Source: Collinsella aerofaciens (GTDB lineage: Bacteria > Actinomycetota > Coriobacteriia > Coriobacteriales > Coriobacteriaceae). From it: a stretch of DNA of 64,000 nt. This document shows, piece by piece, positions 11,433 through 20,569 of this stretch. Every line of letters begins with the position of its first letter. Position 1 is the stretch's first letter. The notes beneath the pieces are model-generated. The model was not told where the DNA came from. It did not search any database and was given only the letters and a program-made list of their open reading frames with translations. The translations under genes were made by a program, and so were the position numbers. The stretch lies in contig NZ_JADMUF010000004.1 of assembly GCF_015546965.1 (NCBI RefSeq), forward strand, positions 1 to 64,000, read 5' to 3'.

Positions 11433-12437
11433 ATGGACTGCAATGGCCACCCACGCGTTCCCATGCCGTTAATGTGCACCGCCTTTGCGCCGGGACATCT
11501 GGACACTGCGGTCGCCGGCATCGCCGACACCGATTCGCGCGCTATTGCCACGGCAGAAGCGCTGTACTTTCGCGGACAGGCTGCCCTCGCCGCCGAGACG
11601 GCACGCCCCTATCTTGACGTCACCGATCCCGCACTGCGCTATTCCGCATGTTTCATCTACGGATATGCCAGTCTGTCGCTCAACCATATCGCCGATGCTC
11701 GCCGGTGCCTTGCGGGCATTCTCGATGCGCCGGCCGAAGGGGAATCCCCCGCCACCCGCGCCGTCCACATATTGTTCGCCTCGGCGGCAAGCGTCCTACT
11801 TCACCTGCCGTCCCCCTATTCTGCCAATGAGTTCTATCCGTTCGCAGCGCATCTGCCCGAAGGTCTGCGCCTGTTCGCCAGCTACGTGATGGCGCACGCC
11901 CTGTATCTGCGCGGCGAATATGGCCGCAGCCTCGGCATGGCAGAAAACGCCTTGGTCATGAAGCAGGGAAGCTATCCCATATCGGAGCTGTTCCTGCACC
12001 TGTCGGCTTCTATGGCATGCATGAGCCTCAAGGACATCGACGCCGCAAAGGCGCATTTTGGAGCCGCTTGGGACATAGCGCGTCCCGACGGCCTTATTGA
12101 ACTCATCGGCGAGCACCACGGCCTCTTGCAGGGGCTCATCGAATCATGCCTGAAAGCGCAATATCCCGATGATTTTGCGCGCATCATCGAGATCACCTAT
12201 CGCTTCAGCTACGGCTGGCGACGTATTCACAACCCCGATTCGGGTGAGGACGTGGCCGACGACCTCACCACCACGGAGTTCACCATGGCCATGCTCGCCT
12301 GCCGCGGATGGACTAACGCCGAAATCGCACGCCATATGGGCGTATCGCCGGGCACCGTTAAAAACCGCCTGTCCGGCGTGTATGCAAAGCTTGGCATCGG
12401 AACTCGCGCCGAGCTGGTCGCGCATATGTTGCGCTAG
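11433..12437 (+). CDS. LuxR-type transcriptional regulator
   Basis: The product is 334 aa. The ATG at 11433 is preceded by GGGAG at 7 bases. The N-terminal ~260 residues are helical and alanine-rich with repeat-like pairs (RYSACFIYGYASLSLNHIAD, LYLRGEYGRSLGMAENAL), consistent with a TPR-like sensor region. The C-terminus is a LuxR/FixJ helix-turn-helix: LTTTEFTMAMLACRGWTNAE, then IARHMGVSPGTVKNRLSGVY and AKLGIGTRAELVAH. No receiver domain is present. It lies 157 bp before the large surface protein gene on the same strand and may control it. The ligand is unknown. Confidence 0.8.
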   Translation: MDCNGHPRVPMPLMCTAFAPGHLDTAVAGIADTDSRAIATAEALYFRGQAALAAETARPYLDVTDPALRYSACFIYGYASLSLNHIADARRCLAGILDAPAEGESPATRAVHILFASAASVLLHLPSPYSANEFYPFAAHLPEGLRLFASYVMAHALYLRGEYGRSLGMAENALVMKQGSYPISELFLHLSASMACMSLKDIDAAKAHFGAAWDIARPDGLIELIGEHHGLLQGLIESCLKAQYPDDFARIIEITYRFSYGWRRIHNPDSGEDVADDLTTTEFTMAMLACRGWTNAEIARHMGVSPGTVKNRLSGVYAKLGIGTRAELVAHMLR

Positions 12438-12594
12438 CGACCAAACTGTCAAACGCATCAAACGTGCTCCGGCGTCCCCTCACATTCGCATGCTCAAATT
12501 GGACATTTTGCTCCTCGAACGGCACTACCGCGACAGGGCACCTTCTCGCATAATTTGATTATTTCCACCGATGTTCTCGGAATGGGAGCCAAAG

Positions 12595-15500
12595 ATGCTT
12601 GATCGCCGTTCGTTACTTGTTGCCGGAGCGTCCTCGCTGGTGAGCATTATGTTGCCGCGCGTGCCGGGTACCTCAAACGCCTTCATACTGCCGTTCACGC
12701 CCACCGAAGCGTTTGCCGACGAAGAAGACCCCTTCAAGGTGCTCGTGCTCTCGCGCACCATGTTCGGCGTGGTGGTGGTCGATGTCGCCAACAAGATGAA
12801 CCCCATCGCAGGCGCCCAGGTCACGCTGACGTCGCGCTATGCCGCGGGCAAACAGCTCACCGCCACCACCGATGACGAAGGTACGGCGATCTTTGAGATT
12901 GCCCCGCTTTCGGAAGGCTACGTGGACGAGGCGACGCTCCTTGACGCGTACGACTTCAACGGCGGCATCTCCATCAGCATGCCGGGCTACCGCGATGTCG
13001 AGATCCCCCTCGCGCGCATCCAGGGCGGCACCGCCATTACCGCGCCCACGCGTCCGCTCTCCGACGGGGAGCCGTACTTTCGCCAGCTTACGTTCGACGA
13101 GTGGGGCATCCAGTACGCCGACGCCACGTTCATGGCGATGCCCAAAGACGATGCAGCAAATGCGCAGCCCGATACGCATACCTTTGCCGTACAGGCCCAC
13201 CTGCCGCAGGGCGGGCAGGCAACGCTGCACATCAATAAGGTAATGCCCGCCGTGGGCAGCTCACCCGAAACCGTCACGCAGATTGGCCAGGTCAAGGCCA
13301 GCGCAACGGGTGCGGATAATCTGGCGACGTTCACGCTCGAAGACAAGTTCCTCGATGCGGCGTCGGGCATTCTGGAAGAAGGATGCAAACTGCACTTTGT
13401 GCTCGACTATCAGGGCAAAACCTACACGCTCTCCTCCCCCATGGCCGTTGCCACCGCACCGGCTTCCAAGGCTGAATCGGGCTCGACCACCATCATCCCC
13501 ACCACCATGGATCAAGAGATCACTCCGTTCGATTTCCCCGCGGCGTTTCCCGGCATCGGCGGTAACAAGTTCACCTGCTGGATGCCCACGTTTCCGATCC
13601 TCTTCGATTTCTCGTTTGCCGGGTACGTGTTGTTTGGCGGAGGATACAAACCGGCCAGCTACATAAACGATTCGGGCAACCCTGATCCGGAGTACTGGAA
13701 GAAGTCGCCGCGCGAATCGGGCGCCAAGCAGGCAAACCGCTACCTCGACGAGATGGAGGGGAAGTGGAACCAATACAAGAGCATGAGCGCCGGCTCGGGC
13801 ACCGATCCAAGAAACACCAAGCTCCTTCGTCACCATTGCACGCCGCTGTTCACGATGGATATCGCAACACAGGTGTACGGATCGCTTGCCTACGACTGGG
13901 TAGGCAAAACTTGGGGCGATAACAACGATCCGGCGTTCGGCAATATTAAGGCCCTCTTCCAAGTAAAAACCGACCTCAACTGGACCGAGCAGTTCACCTT
14001 GGGCCCGGTGCCGTTTTTCCTAAACGTCAACCCTTGGGTGCTGGCGAAGCTGGCGCTCGCCGTAGGCGCCCACACGCACGGCAGCGGTGCGGCGTTCTTC
14101 AAAAACATTTCGCTCGACTATTCCAATACGTCGGGATCGTTCACCATCCAGATCGGGCTTGCCGTCACCTTTGGAGCCGGCGTTGCAGGCGTCGCTTCGT
14201 CCGCCGTGCGCGGTGCCGCATCCCTCACACTGTTCATTGGGTACGAGAAGGCGGACGGCCACCAGCTTCCGCGGCTGCGCGTGGGTGCAGACGTCGATGT
14301 CGACGTGATACTCCAGTTCATCATGTTCAAGTGGACCACCAAGGCCTGGTCGGGATCGTGGCCCACACTCGCCGATTCGTGGAATATGTCGGTGAACAAC
14401 GGCGACCAGTATGTACTCCAGCGCTCTGAGCTGGCACTGGGAGGAGACACGCCCTATACGCTGAATGCCTGCTTTGGTGCAGCCGGCAATGCCGAGTCGG
14501 GCGGCGTAGCGCAATTTATCGCGTCGGCCACCATCGTCACCAATGCCGAGCTGCTCGCATGCGCCGAGGTTGCAGCCACCCCCGTAAACGTCGCGCCGGT
14601 CGTGCGCGATTGGGAGCAAACGGTCACGCATATTGAGCTCGACGCAGATGCAGAGAGCGATGACACGGGACAGGTTGAGCATTTCGTCCACGCTCTAATG
14701 GAGAATGTCGAAAACGCCGCGCTGATGTATGAGTACACCCACATCAGGCAGGTGACGAATGCCGTTGCGGACCCGAACGCCAATTCTGCCGGCGTGTCGG
14801 AGGACGAGAGGGGCGGCATAAAGCCCTCGAGCGACAGCGTACTCTTCACCGGCGTGCTCAGCGAAGCCCACATGAAGTTTGCGGAGATAGCCGGCGTGGA
14901 ATGCCTGTTCCGCATCGCTTCGGTGCGCTACGGCGAGGATGGCCGCTCGCGCCTGGTAGTGCACACAAAGGCAAACGGCGCGTGGTCCGCGCCCATGCCG
15001 GTCGACTTCCCCCTGGGCTTTGGCGAGGGCGACGTGGAGCGTGGCGGCACGTTCGATTACGACTTCGACGTGGTGGAATATACGGACGGGAGAGGAAGCC
15101 AAGACGCCTACGTATTGCTGGTCTCGGGAGAGCGCCCCGAAGGCGATGCAACCCGGTTCGATACAGCAAGCACGGCCGGTATACTGTCCGTTTTGCGCCT
15201 ACGCATAAGCAATAGCGAGGTTCGCGTGGTATCACACACGTCGTGGCGCAGCATCTCGCGCGGCCGCCTGCAGGAGGACGGCTACCATTGCCTGCAGTGT
15301 CCGCGCATCATGGTGGGTAAGACGCTTGTCGACGGACGTCTGTCGGGTGCCTATCTCCACCGTCGCGGAGCCACCGCAGAGAAGGCGCTGGGCAGCGAGG
15401 CAGAGGTCGCGCTCGAGTGCTTTACCCTGTGGTCGGATGTGTCGGGCGACAGCCTCACGTTCCGTCAGGTTCTCCGCTTTCCGCAAGCACCGTCGAGCAT

Positions 15501-16962
15501 CGAGTTGGGCGCACCCGAGAACGTCAACGGCAAAATGGTGGTACCCGTTGCACACGAAACCGCAGAGGGCTGCGGTTGCGCATCATACGCCGTCATCGGT
15601 CAGTCTATTGCGGGCTGGGGCGTCATGTCGCCGGACGCCACGGTGCCGCGCGTGGTACCGTGGCCGCAGCATACGGGCTTTTTGGCCACCGTCAACGAGC
15701 AGCTGCAGCATGTTACGTGGACGCGAGGCGCATCGGCGTTTGCAACGACGCCCGTGGGCGCAGCTGGCTGCGGTCCGGCATCGTTTAGCATGAGCAACAA
15801 CGGCAGGTGCGTGCTATACGTCGAGAACACCGACGGCAAAGTGGGGCAAACCTACGACGAAGAAGGCGAGCCGGTGGCGGTAATGGGCAAGCATTTCCGC
15901 ATCTTCGCCAGCACCCTGATCGACGACCTGTTCACGGAGCCATTCGTGCTCTGCGAGTTGGAGCATCCCATCGATCAGATAACGACGTTTTTGACCTCGG
16001 ACGGCATGCTCTCAGCGCTTGCCACGCACATCGTGAGCGCCGAGCAGAGCAAGGCAGAACTGCACGGTATCGAGGTGCCCCTGGTGGCATGCGCCACGCC
16101 GCTGGGCGCGATAGCAAACCTGGGTGCCGTGGTACCCGGGGCGGCAAGCGAGTCGTTTACGGTAACGGTGCGAAACGACGGCAACACCTTGCTGACCGCC
16201 GGTACGATTGATCTGTACCGAGAGGGCTCTAACCAGCCGTTCTCCAGCGCATCCATTGGGTTCGGAGCGAACGCACGCATGGCTTCAATCTACGACCCAG
16301 AGCTTGCCGAGGACGCATCGGAAAACGACATGGCTCACGTGAAGTACGCACTCGAAGCACTGGGCCAGCGCTTTGCCGCGCACCCGTTGGTTGCCGACAA
16401 TGGCAACGCCGTGTTGGCACCGGGTTGCACGGCACAGTTCCGCATGAGCTTTGCCATCCCGGAAAGTTGGGGCGACGAGGTGGGCAAACGCGTCACGCTG
16501 TATGCGAAGGCGCGTGACCTGGTGGCACTCGATCCCGTAACGCTCGAGGAAATCCGACCGGGCGCAAACTCCGCGCTGGGCGCCGTATTGCACGAGCTCC
16601 ACATCCCCGACGCGGCATGCGAACGCGCGGAGGTACTGGTGGGCGTATGCGGCAACGCGGATACGACGGGACTCCACGACGCACCGATGACCGTAGATGG
16701 CGATGGCGGCTCGAGCGGCGGCGGGTCCGGCACGGGAGGCAGCTCCGGCGTAAGCGGCTCTGGCAGCGGCAAGGACCGCAGCAACGGCAAGCGTTCTGGA
16801 AAAGCAGGCGCGCTTGCTGGAACGGGCGACAGCAACATCCCCCTGACGGCAGCCGCAGCAGCACTCGCCGCAGCCGGAGCCGGCCTCGTCGCCTACAGCG
16901 CCCGCCGCACGGCGCTCGAAACCGACACCGCCAATGAGGCCAATTCGGATGAGCCTCGCTAG
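12595..16962 (+). CDS. Large sortase-anchored surface protein
   Basis: The product is 1455 aa. The ATG at 12595 has GGAG 6 bases upstream. The N-terminus (LDRRSLLVAGASSLVSIML) has a twin-arginine pattern and a likely cleavage after TEAFA near residue 41. Next is a carboxypeptidase-regulatory or SpaA-like beta domain (about 45-130: VVVDVANKMNPIAGAQVTL, ATTDDEGTAIFEIAPL). Long beta-rich regions with no family I recognise follow. The C-terminus has a glycine/serine linker rich in GGSS, then LAGTGDSN, a hydrophobic helix of alanines and a final RR with charged tail. That is a sortase sorting signal of LAxTG type, so the protein is probably wall-anchored. It is monocistronic and faces the lipoprotein gene at 17075. 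Confidence 0.82.
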   Translation: MLDRRSLLVAGASSLVSIMLPRVPGTSNAFILPFTPTEAFADEEDPFKVLVLSRTMFGVVVVDVANKMNPIAGAQVTLTSRYAAGKQLTATTDDEGTAIFEIAPLSEGYVDEATLLDAYDFNGGISISMPGYRDVEIPLARIQGGTAITAPTRPLSDGEPYFRQLTFDEWGIQYADATFMAMPKDDAANAQPDTHTFAVQAHLPQGGQATLHINKVMPAVGSSPETVTQIGQVKASATGADNLATFTLEDKFLDAASGILEEGCKLHFVLDYQGKTYTLSSPMAVATAPASKAESGSTTIIPTTMDQEITPFDFPAAFPGIGGNKFTCWMPTFPILFDFSFAGYVLFGGGYKPASYINDSGNPDPEYWKKSPRESGAKQANRYLDEMEGKWNQYKSMSAGSGTDPRNTKLLRHHCTPLFTMDIATQVYGSLAYDWVGKTWGDNNDPAFGNIKALFQVKTDLNWTEQFTLGPVPFFLNVNPWVLAKLALAVGAHTHGSGAAFFKNISLDYSNTSGSFTIQIGLAVTFGAGVAGVASSAVRGAASLTLFIGYEKADGHQLPRLRVGADVDVDVILQFIMFKWTTKAWSGSWPTLADSWNMSVNNGDQYVLQRSELALGGDTPYTLNACFGAAGNAESGGVAQFIASATIVTNAELLACAEVAATPVNVAPVVRDWEQTVTHIELDADAESDDTGQVEHFVHALMENVENAALMYEYTHIRQVTNAVADPNANSAGVSEDERGGIKPSSDSVLFTGVLSEAHMKFAEIAGVECLFRIASVRYGEDGRSRLVVHTKANGAWSAPMPVDFPLGFGEGDVERGGTFDYDFDVVEYTDGRGSQDAYVLLVSGERPEGDATRFDTASTAGILSVLRLRISNSEVRVVSHTSWRSISRGRLQEDGYHCLQCPRIMVGKTLVDGRLSGAYLHRRGATAEKALGSEAEVALECFTLWSDVSGDSLTFRQVLRFPQAPSSIELGAPENVNGKMVVPVAHETAEGCGCASYAVIGQSIAGWGVMSPDATVPRVVPWPQHTGFLATVNEQLQHVTWTRGASAFATTPVGAAGCGPASFSMSNNGRCVLYVENTDGKVGQTYDEEGEPVAVMGKHFRIFASTLIDDLFTEPFVLCELEHPIDQITTFLTSDGMLSALATHIVSAEQSKAELHGIEVPLVACATPLGAIANLGAVVPGAASESFTVTVRNDGNTLLTAGTIDLYREGSNQPFSSASIGFGANARMASIYDPELAEDASENDMAHVKYALEALGQRFAAHPLVADNGNAVLAPGCTAQFRMSFAIPESWGDEVGKRVTLYAKARDLVALDPVTLEEIRPGANSALGAVLHELHIPDAACERAEVLVGVCGNADTTGLHDAPMTVDGDGGSSGGGSGTGGSSGVSGSGSGKDRSNGKRSGKAGALAGTGDSNIPLTAAAAALAAAGAGLVAYSARRTALETDTANEANSDEPR

Positions 16963-17013
16963 CTCCTAGTTACTTTTGTGAGAGACGCCGACTCGGCTCA
17001 TCGAGCACCAAAA

Positions 17014-17045
17014 AGGGCTGGCCCCGATAACTCGGAGCCAGCCCT
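17014..17045 (-). terminator. Intrinsic terminator of the lipoprotein gene
   Basis: AGGGCTGGC (17014-17022) pairs with GCCAGCCCT (17037-17045). Read leftward the stem ends in TTTTTGG. It ends transcription from the gene at 17075-18094 and may also protect against read-through from the surface protein gene. Confidence 0.85.
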
Positions 17046-17074
17046 GAGTCGCCTGACGTGGGGATCGCAGTCCG

Positions 17075-18094
17075 CTACTTGAGCTTTAGCGCCTCCATCA
17101 TGGGCACGGCAGCGTCCCAATCGATCTTCCAGCCAATCGACACGCGGACGGTCTCGCCCGTCGCGGGAGCCGTCGCAAACAGCGTATAGCCGTTGTCGGG
17201 ACCGGTAAAGCGCAACCACGTTATGCCGTTGTACTCGACCTGGTCGGTTGTTGTCTCCTTGCCTTCGTAGACCTGCTCCAGGCTTGCAACCTCTTCCTCC
17301 GGCGAACGCGGGAAGATGCTGATGTTCAGGCGTCCTCCAGTCTCATCGTGGAAGAAGTCTGCCTTTTCGCGCTCTTCGTTGGACGAATCCAGCGTGTACC
17401 CATCGGCGGCCTCGATACTGTACGATGCGCAATCGATGCCTGTTAAATCTGCCATCTCGCCAGAATCGGCCACGCCGCCGGCCGCCTTAAACTCCTTGGT
17501 CTCGCATCCCGTGGTGTCGAAGTGCATGGCCTCATGATTCTTGGCGGGGGCGTAAGCGTCTACGAACTCGACAGTGATGGGCCCGTAGTACGCCGTCTTG
17601 GGCGCCCAGAAATACACGTACTCAACGGTCTCGCCCGGACCGATATCTGGCCTCTCGGAAAGGTCGATGCCCTCGTGCAGCTCATCGGGAGCCTCGCTTG
17701 CAACGTAGTCGAGCACAGCCGCCTTACCGGAAGTAAACAACGGGTCGCCTGCCTCAAGATCGCCCTGGGCAGCATGCACGTTAAAGGAGCTAAACGTCCT
17801 GTTCTTTGCATTGTTGTTTGTGATCTTGACGTGCAGGTAAAAACCGTCCTGCAACTTAGCGTCGCCGCGATAGAACGTACCATGGGCTACCGACTCATAG
17901 GTTATGCCAGCCACCTCGACCGTCTGCGACTCATAGGCCTTGGCCTTCTTCTCTACGGGAGCACTGCCACCCGAACCGCCAGTCGAACCGCTCGGAGCGC
18001 TACCGCCGCAGCCGGCCACCGTACACGCCAGCACGGCCGAAAGCGTCACGGTGGGAATTCCTAACAGCAGCTTCTTCGTCATGGGCCTCATCAT
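17075..18094 (-). CDS. Secreted lipoprotein of unknown function
   Basis: The product is 339 aa. The first of two adjacent ATGs at 18094 is preceded by AGGAG at 8 bases. A lipoprotein signal ends LACTVAGC followed by a Gly/Ser spacer. Residues about 50-190 form a beta domain of the type that binds or presents extracellularly (LHVKITNNNAKNRTFSSFNV, PGETVEYVYFWAPKT), like DUF5067/DUF4352-type immunoglobulin-like domains. Residues about 215-339 form a second compact domain (GYTLDSSNEEREKADFFHDE, ending DAAVPMMEALKLK) similar in pattern to PsbP-like folds. Both domain calls are tentative. The gene is monocistronic and convergent with the surface protein gene. Confidence 0.75.
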   Translation of the reverse strand: MMRPMTKKLLLGIPTVTLSAVLACTVAGCGGSAPSGSTGGSGGSAPVEKKAKAYESQTVEVAGITYESVAHGTFYRGDAKLQDGFYLHVKITNNNAKNRTFSSFNVHAAQGDLEAGDPLFTSGKAAVLDYVASEAPDELHEGIDLSERPDIGPGETVEYVYFWAPKTAYYGPITVEFVDAYAPAKNHEAMHFDTTGCETKEFKAAGGVADSGEMADLTGIDCASYSIEAADGYTLDSSNEEREKADFFHDETGGRLNISIFPRSPEEEVASLEQVYEGKETTTDQVEYNGITWLRFTGPDNGYTLFATAPATGETVRVSIGWKIDWDAAVPMMEALKLK

Positions 18095-18526
18095 CCTCAC
18101 CGCTCCTTTCGGCTTGTAGCTCATCCGTTGCCCGAGCACCAAGTCGTCCCCGTGGCATCGGCTTCCACTATGAGCGTATGACGGAACGCGGCACCAGCGA
18201 AGTGACCCGTGGCCCAAATAACGACCTGCCAGCATCCCCTATGGGCCAAAACGACACGCACACGCACGCCCGCGGCCCATAAAACGAGACGCCTGTCCCA
18301 ATGTTCGATTCGATCCATCCGCAAACAAGATAGGGCGTCTTCAACCGCCTTCAAACTTACTCGGACAGAACCGAGTCGGTTTTGCCCGAGTAAGCGCCGT
18401 TCCACCAAATTCCGAACGATTGTTCGATGGATTTCGTGTTGGGTGGAATCGCCCACGGGCTGGGCTATGCTACCTTGACTATTTATACGACTTAAATGCA
18501 CAAGAGGAAGCACCGAGAGAGCGAGT
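18095..18526. other. Intergenic region upstream of the topoisomerase pair
   Basis: No gene is seen in 432 bp. A nested hairpin, TTACTCGG (18357-18364) with CCGAGTAA (18386-18393) and an inner ACTCGG/CCGAGT pairing, lies 134 bp before the topoisomerase start and could be an attenuator or repeat. GGCCCA followed by A-rich AACGA recurs three times around 18208-18290. Confidence 0.45.
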
Positions 18527-20524
18527 ATGGCAAAAAACACCGCAAACTATGGTAACGACAGTATTCGTCAGCTCAAGGACGAGGAGCGCGTACGCCTGCG
18601 CCCCGCCGTCATCTTTGGCTCGGACGGGCTCGACGGCTGCGCGCATGCCGCCTTCGAGATCCTGTCCAACGCCGTTGACGAGGCGCGCCAGGGCTACGGC
18701 AAGCTCATCACCCTTACCGCCTTTCGCGATGGCTCCATTCAGGTAGAGGACAACGGCCGCGGCTGCCCGCTCGACTGGAACCCTTCCGAGAAGCGCTTTA
18801 ACTGGGAGCTCGTCTTTTGCGAGCTCTACGCCGGCGGCAAGTACAACAACAACCAGGGCGGCGACTACGACTTCTCGCTCGGTACCAACGGCCTGGGCTC
18901 CTGCGCGACCCAGTACGCCTCCGAATACATGGACGTCACGGTTTGGCGTGACGGCAACAAGTACTCCCTGCACTTTAAGAAGGGCAAGGTCGTCGGCGCC
19001 AAAAAGAAGGCACTCGAGATTGAGCCCAGCGACGAGGACCGTACCGGCACCACCATCAAATGGCGCCCCGATCTTGAGGTCTTTACCTCCATCAGCATCC
19101 CCCACGATTGGTATCGCGAGACCATGCGCCGCCAGGCCGTGGTCAACGCCAACGTGACCTTCCGCCTGCGCATCGAAGGCGACGACGGCGAGTTCTCCGA
19201 AGAGGACTTCTGCTATCCCAAGGGCATCGAGGACTATGTGCTCGAGAAGGTCGGTACCGACTACCTTACCGAGCCCTTCTTTATCGAGGCCGACCGTCGT
19301 GGTCGCGACCGCGAGGACCTGCCCGACTACAACGTAAAAATCACCGCTTGCATGTGCTTCTCGCGCACTTTCATGATGCAGGAGTACTACCACAACTCAT
19401 CGTGGCTCGAGAACGGCGGCTCACCCGAGAAGGCCGCCCGTAGCGCTCTGACCAGCGCCATCGATGCCTACATCAAGCAACAGGGCAAGTACAACAAAAA
19501 CGAGAGCGGCATCAAATGGCAGGACGTCCAGGACTGCCTGGTGCTGGTGACCAACTGCTTCTCCACTCAGACGTCCTACGAGAACCAGACCAAGAAGGCC
19601 ATCAATAACCGCTTTATCCAGCAGGCCATGACGGCATTCTTTAAGGAGCGCCTCTCGACCTACCTGATCGAGAACAAGGACGCCGCCAACAAGATCATGG
19701 AGCAGGTGCTCATCAATAAGCGCTCGCGCGAGAATGCCGAGAAGACGCGCCAGAGTATCAAGACCAACCTGCAGCAGAAGACCGACATGGCCAACCGCGT
19801 GCAGAAATTCATCGACTGCCGCTCCAAGGACAAGAGCCGCCGCGAGATCTACATCGTAGAGGGCGACTCGGCAGCAGGCGCCATTCGCACCTCGCGCGAT
19901 GCCGAGTTCCAGGGCGTCATGCCCGTCCGCGGTAAGATCCTCAACTGCCTGAAGGAGGACTATCCGCGCATCTTTAAGTCAGACATCATCATGGACCTCA
20001 TGCGCGTGCTGGGCTGCGGCGTGGAAATCAAGGACAAGCGCATCAAGAACCTTGGCGCCTTTGACCTGGACAACCTCAACTGGAACAAGGTCATCATCTG
20101 TACGGACGCCGACGTCGACGGTTATCACATCCGCACGCTCGTGCTCACCATGCTCTACCGCTTGGTGCCCACGCTTATCGACGAGGGCTACGTGTATATC
20201 GCTGAGTCGCCGCTCTACGAGATCAACTGCAAAGAAAAGACCTACTTTGCCTACACCGAGCTCGAGAAGAACGGCATCCTCAAAGAGATCGGCGACCAGA
20301 AGTGCTCCATCAACCGCTCCAAGGGTCTTGGTGAGAACGATCCGGACATGATGTGGCTCACCACCATGAACCCCGAGACGCGTCGCCTGATTAAGGTGGA
20401 GCCCGAGGACGTCACCAAGATGGAGACCATGTTCAACCTGTTGCTGGGCAACGACGAGGCAGGCCGCAAGCGCCATATCTCGGAGCACGGCAAAGAATAC
20501 CTGGACCAGTTGGACCTGCAGTAG
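18527..20524 (+). CDS. Divergent type IIA topoisomerase, GyrB/ParE-like subunit
   Basis: The product is 665 aa. It is the ATPase and TOPRIM subunit of a type IIA topoisomerase. The GHKL site shows the N-box EILSNAVDEA, G1 motif VEDNGRGC and a G2-like loop GTNGLGSCATQYASE. The TOPRIM domain starts IYIVEGDSAAGAIRTSRDAE and has the acidic pair in CTDADVDGYHIRTLVL. The standard gyrase loop EGDSAGGSAKQGRDR is altered here, and the length is close to ParE. It sits 45 bp upstream of the GyrA/ParC-like gene, so the two probably form one heterotetramer. It may be topoisomerase IV or a second gyrase-like enzyme; the origin-linked gyrAB would lie outside the window. Confidence 0.88.
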   Translation: MAKNTANYGNDSIRQLKDEERVRLRPAVIFGSDGLDGCAHAAFEILSNAVDEARQGYGKLITLTAFRDGSIQVEDNGRGCPLDWNPSEKRFNWELVFCELYAGGKYNNNQGGDYDFSLGTNGLGSCATQYASEYMDVTVWRDGNKYSLHFKKGKVVGAKKKALEIEPSDEDRTGTTIKWRPDLEVFTSISIPHDWYRETMRRQAVVNANVTFRLRIEGDDGEFSEEDFCYPKGIEDYVLEKVGTDYLTEPFFIEADRRGRDREDLPDYNVKITACMCFSRTFMMQEYYHNSSWLENGGSPEKAARSALTSAIDAYIKQQGKYNKNESGIKWQDVQDCLVLVTNCFSTQTSYENQTKKAINNRFIQQAMTAFFKERLSTYLIENKDAANKIMEQVLINKRSRENAEKTRQSIKTNLQQKTDMANRVQKFIDCRSKDKSRREIYIVEGDSAAGAIRTSRDAEFQGVMPVRGKILNCLKEDYPRIFKSDIIMDLMRVLGCGVEIKDKRIKNLGAFDLDNLNWNKVIICTDADVDGYHIRTLVLTMLYRLVPTLIDEGYVYIAESPLYEINCKEKTYFAYTELEKNGILKEIGDQKCSINRSKGLGENDPDMMWLTTMNPETRRLIKVEPEDVTKMETMFNLLLGNDEAGRKRHISEHGKEYLDQLDLQ

Positions 20525-20569
20525 CAGCAAATCGATAACGACGGCCCATAAGAAGTTCAAGAGGAAATC

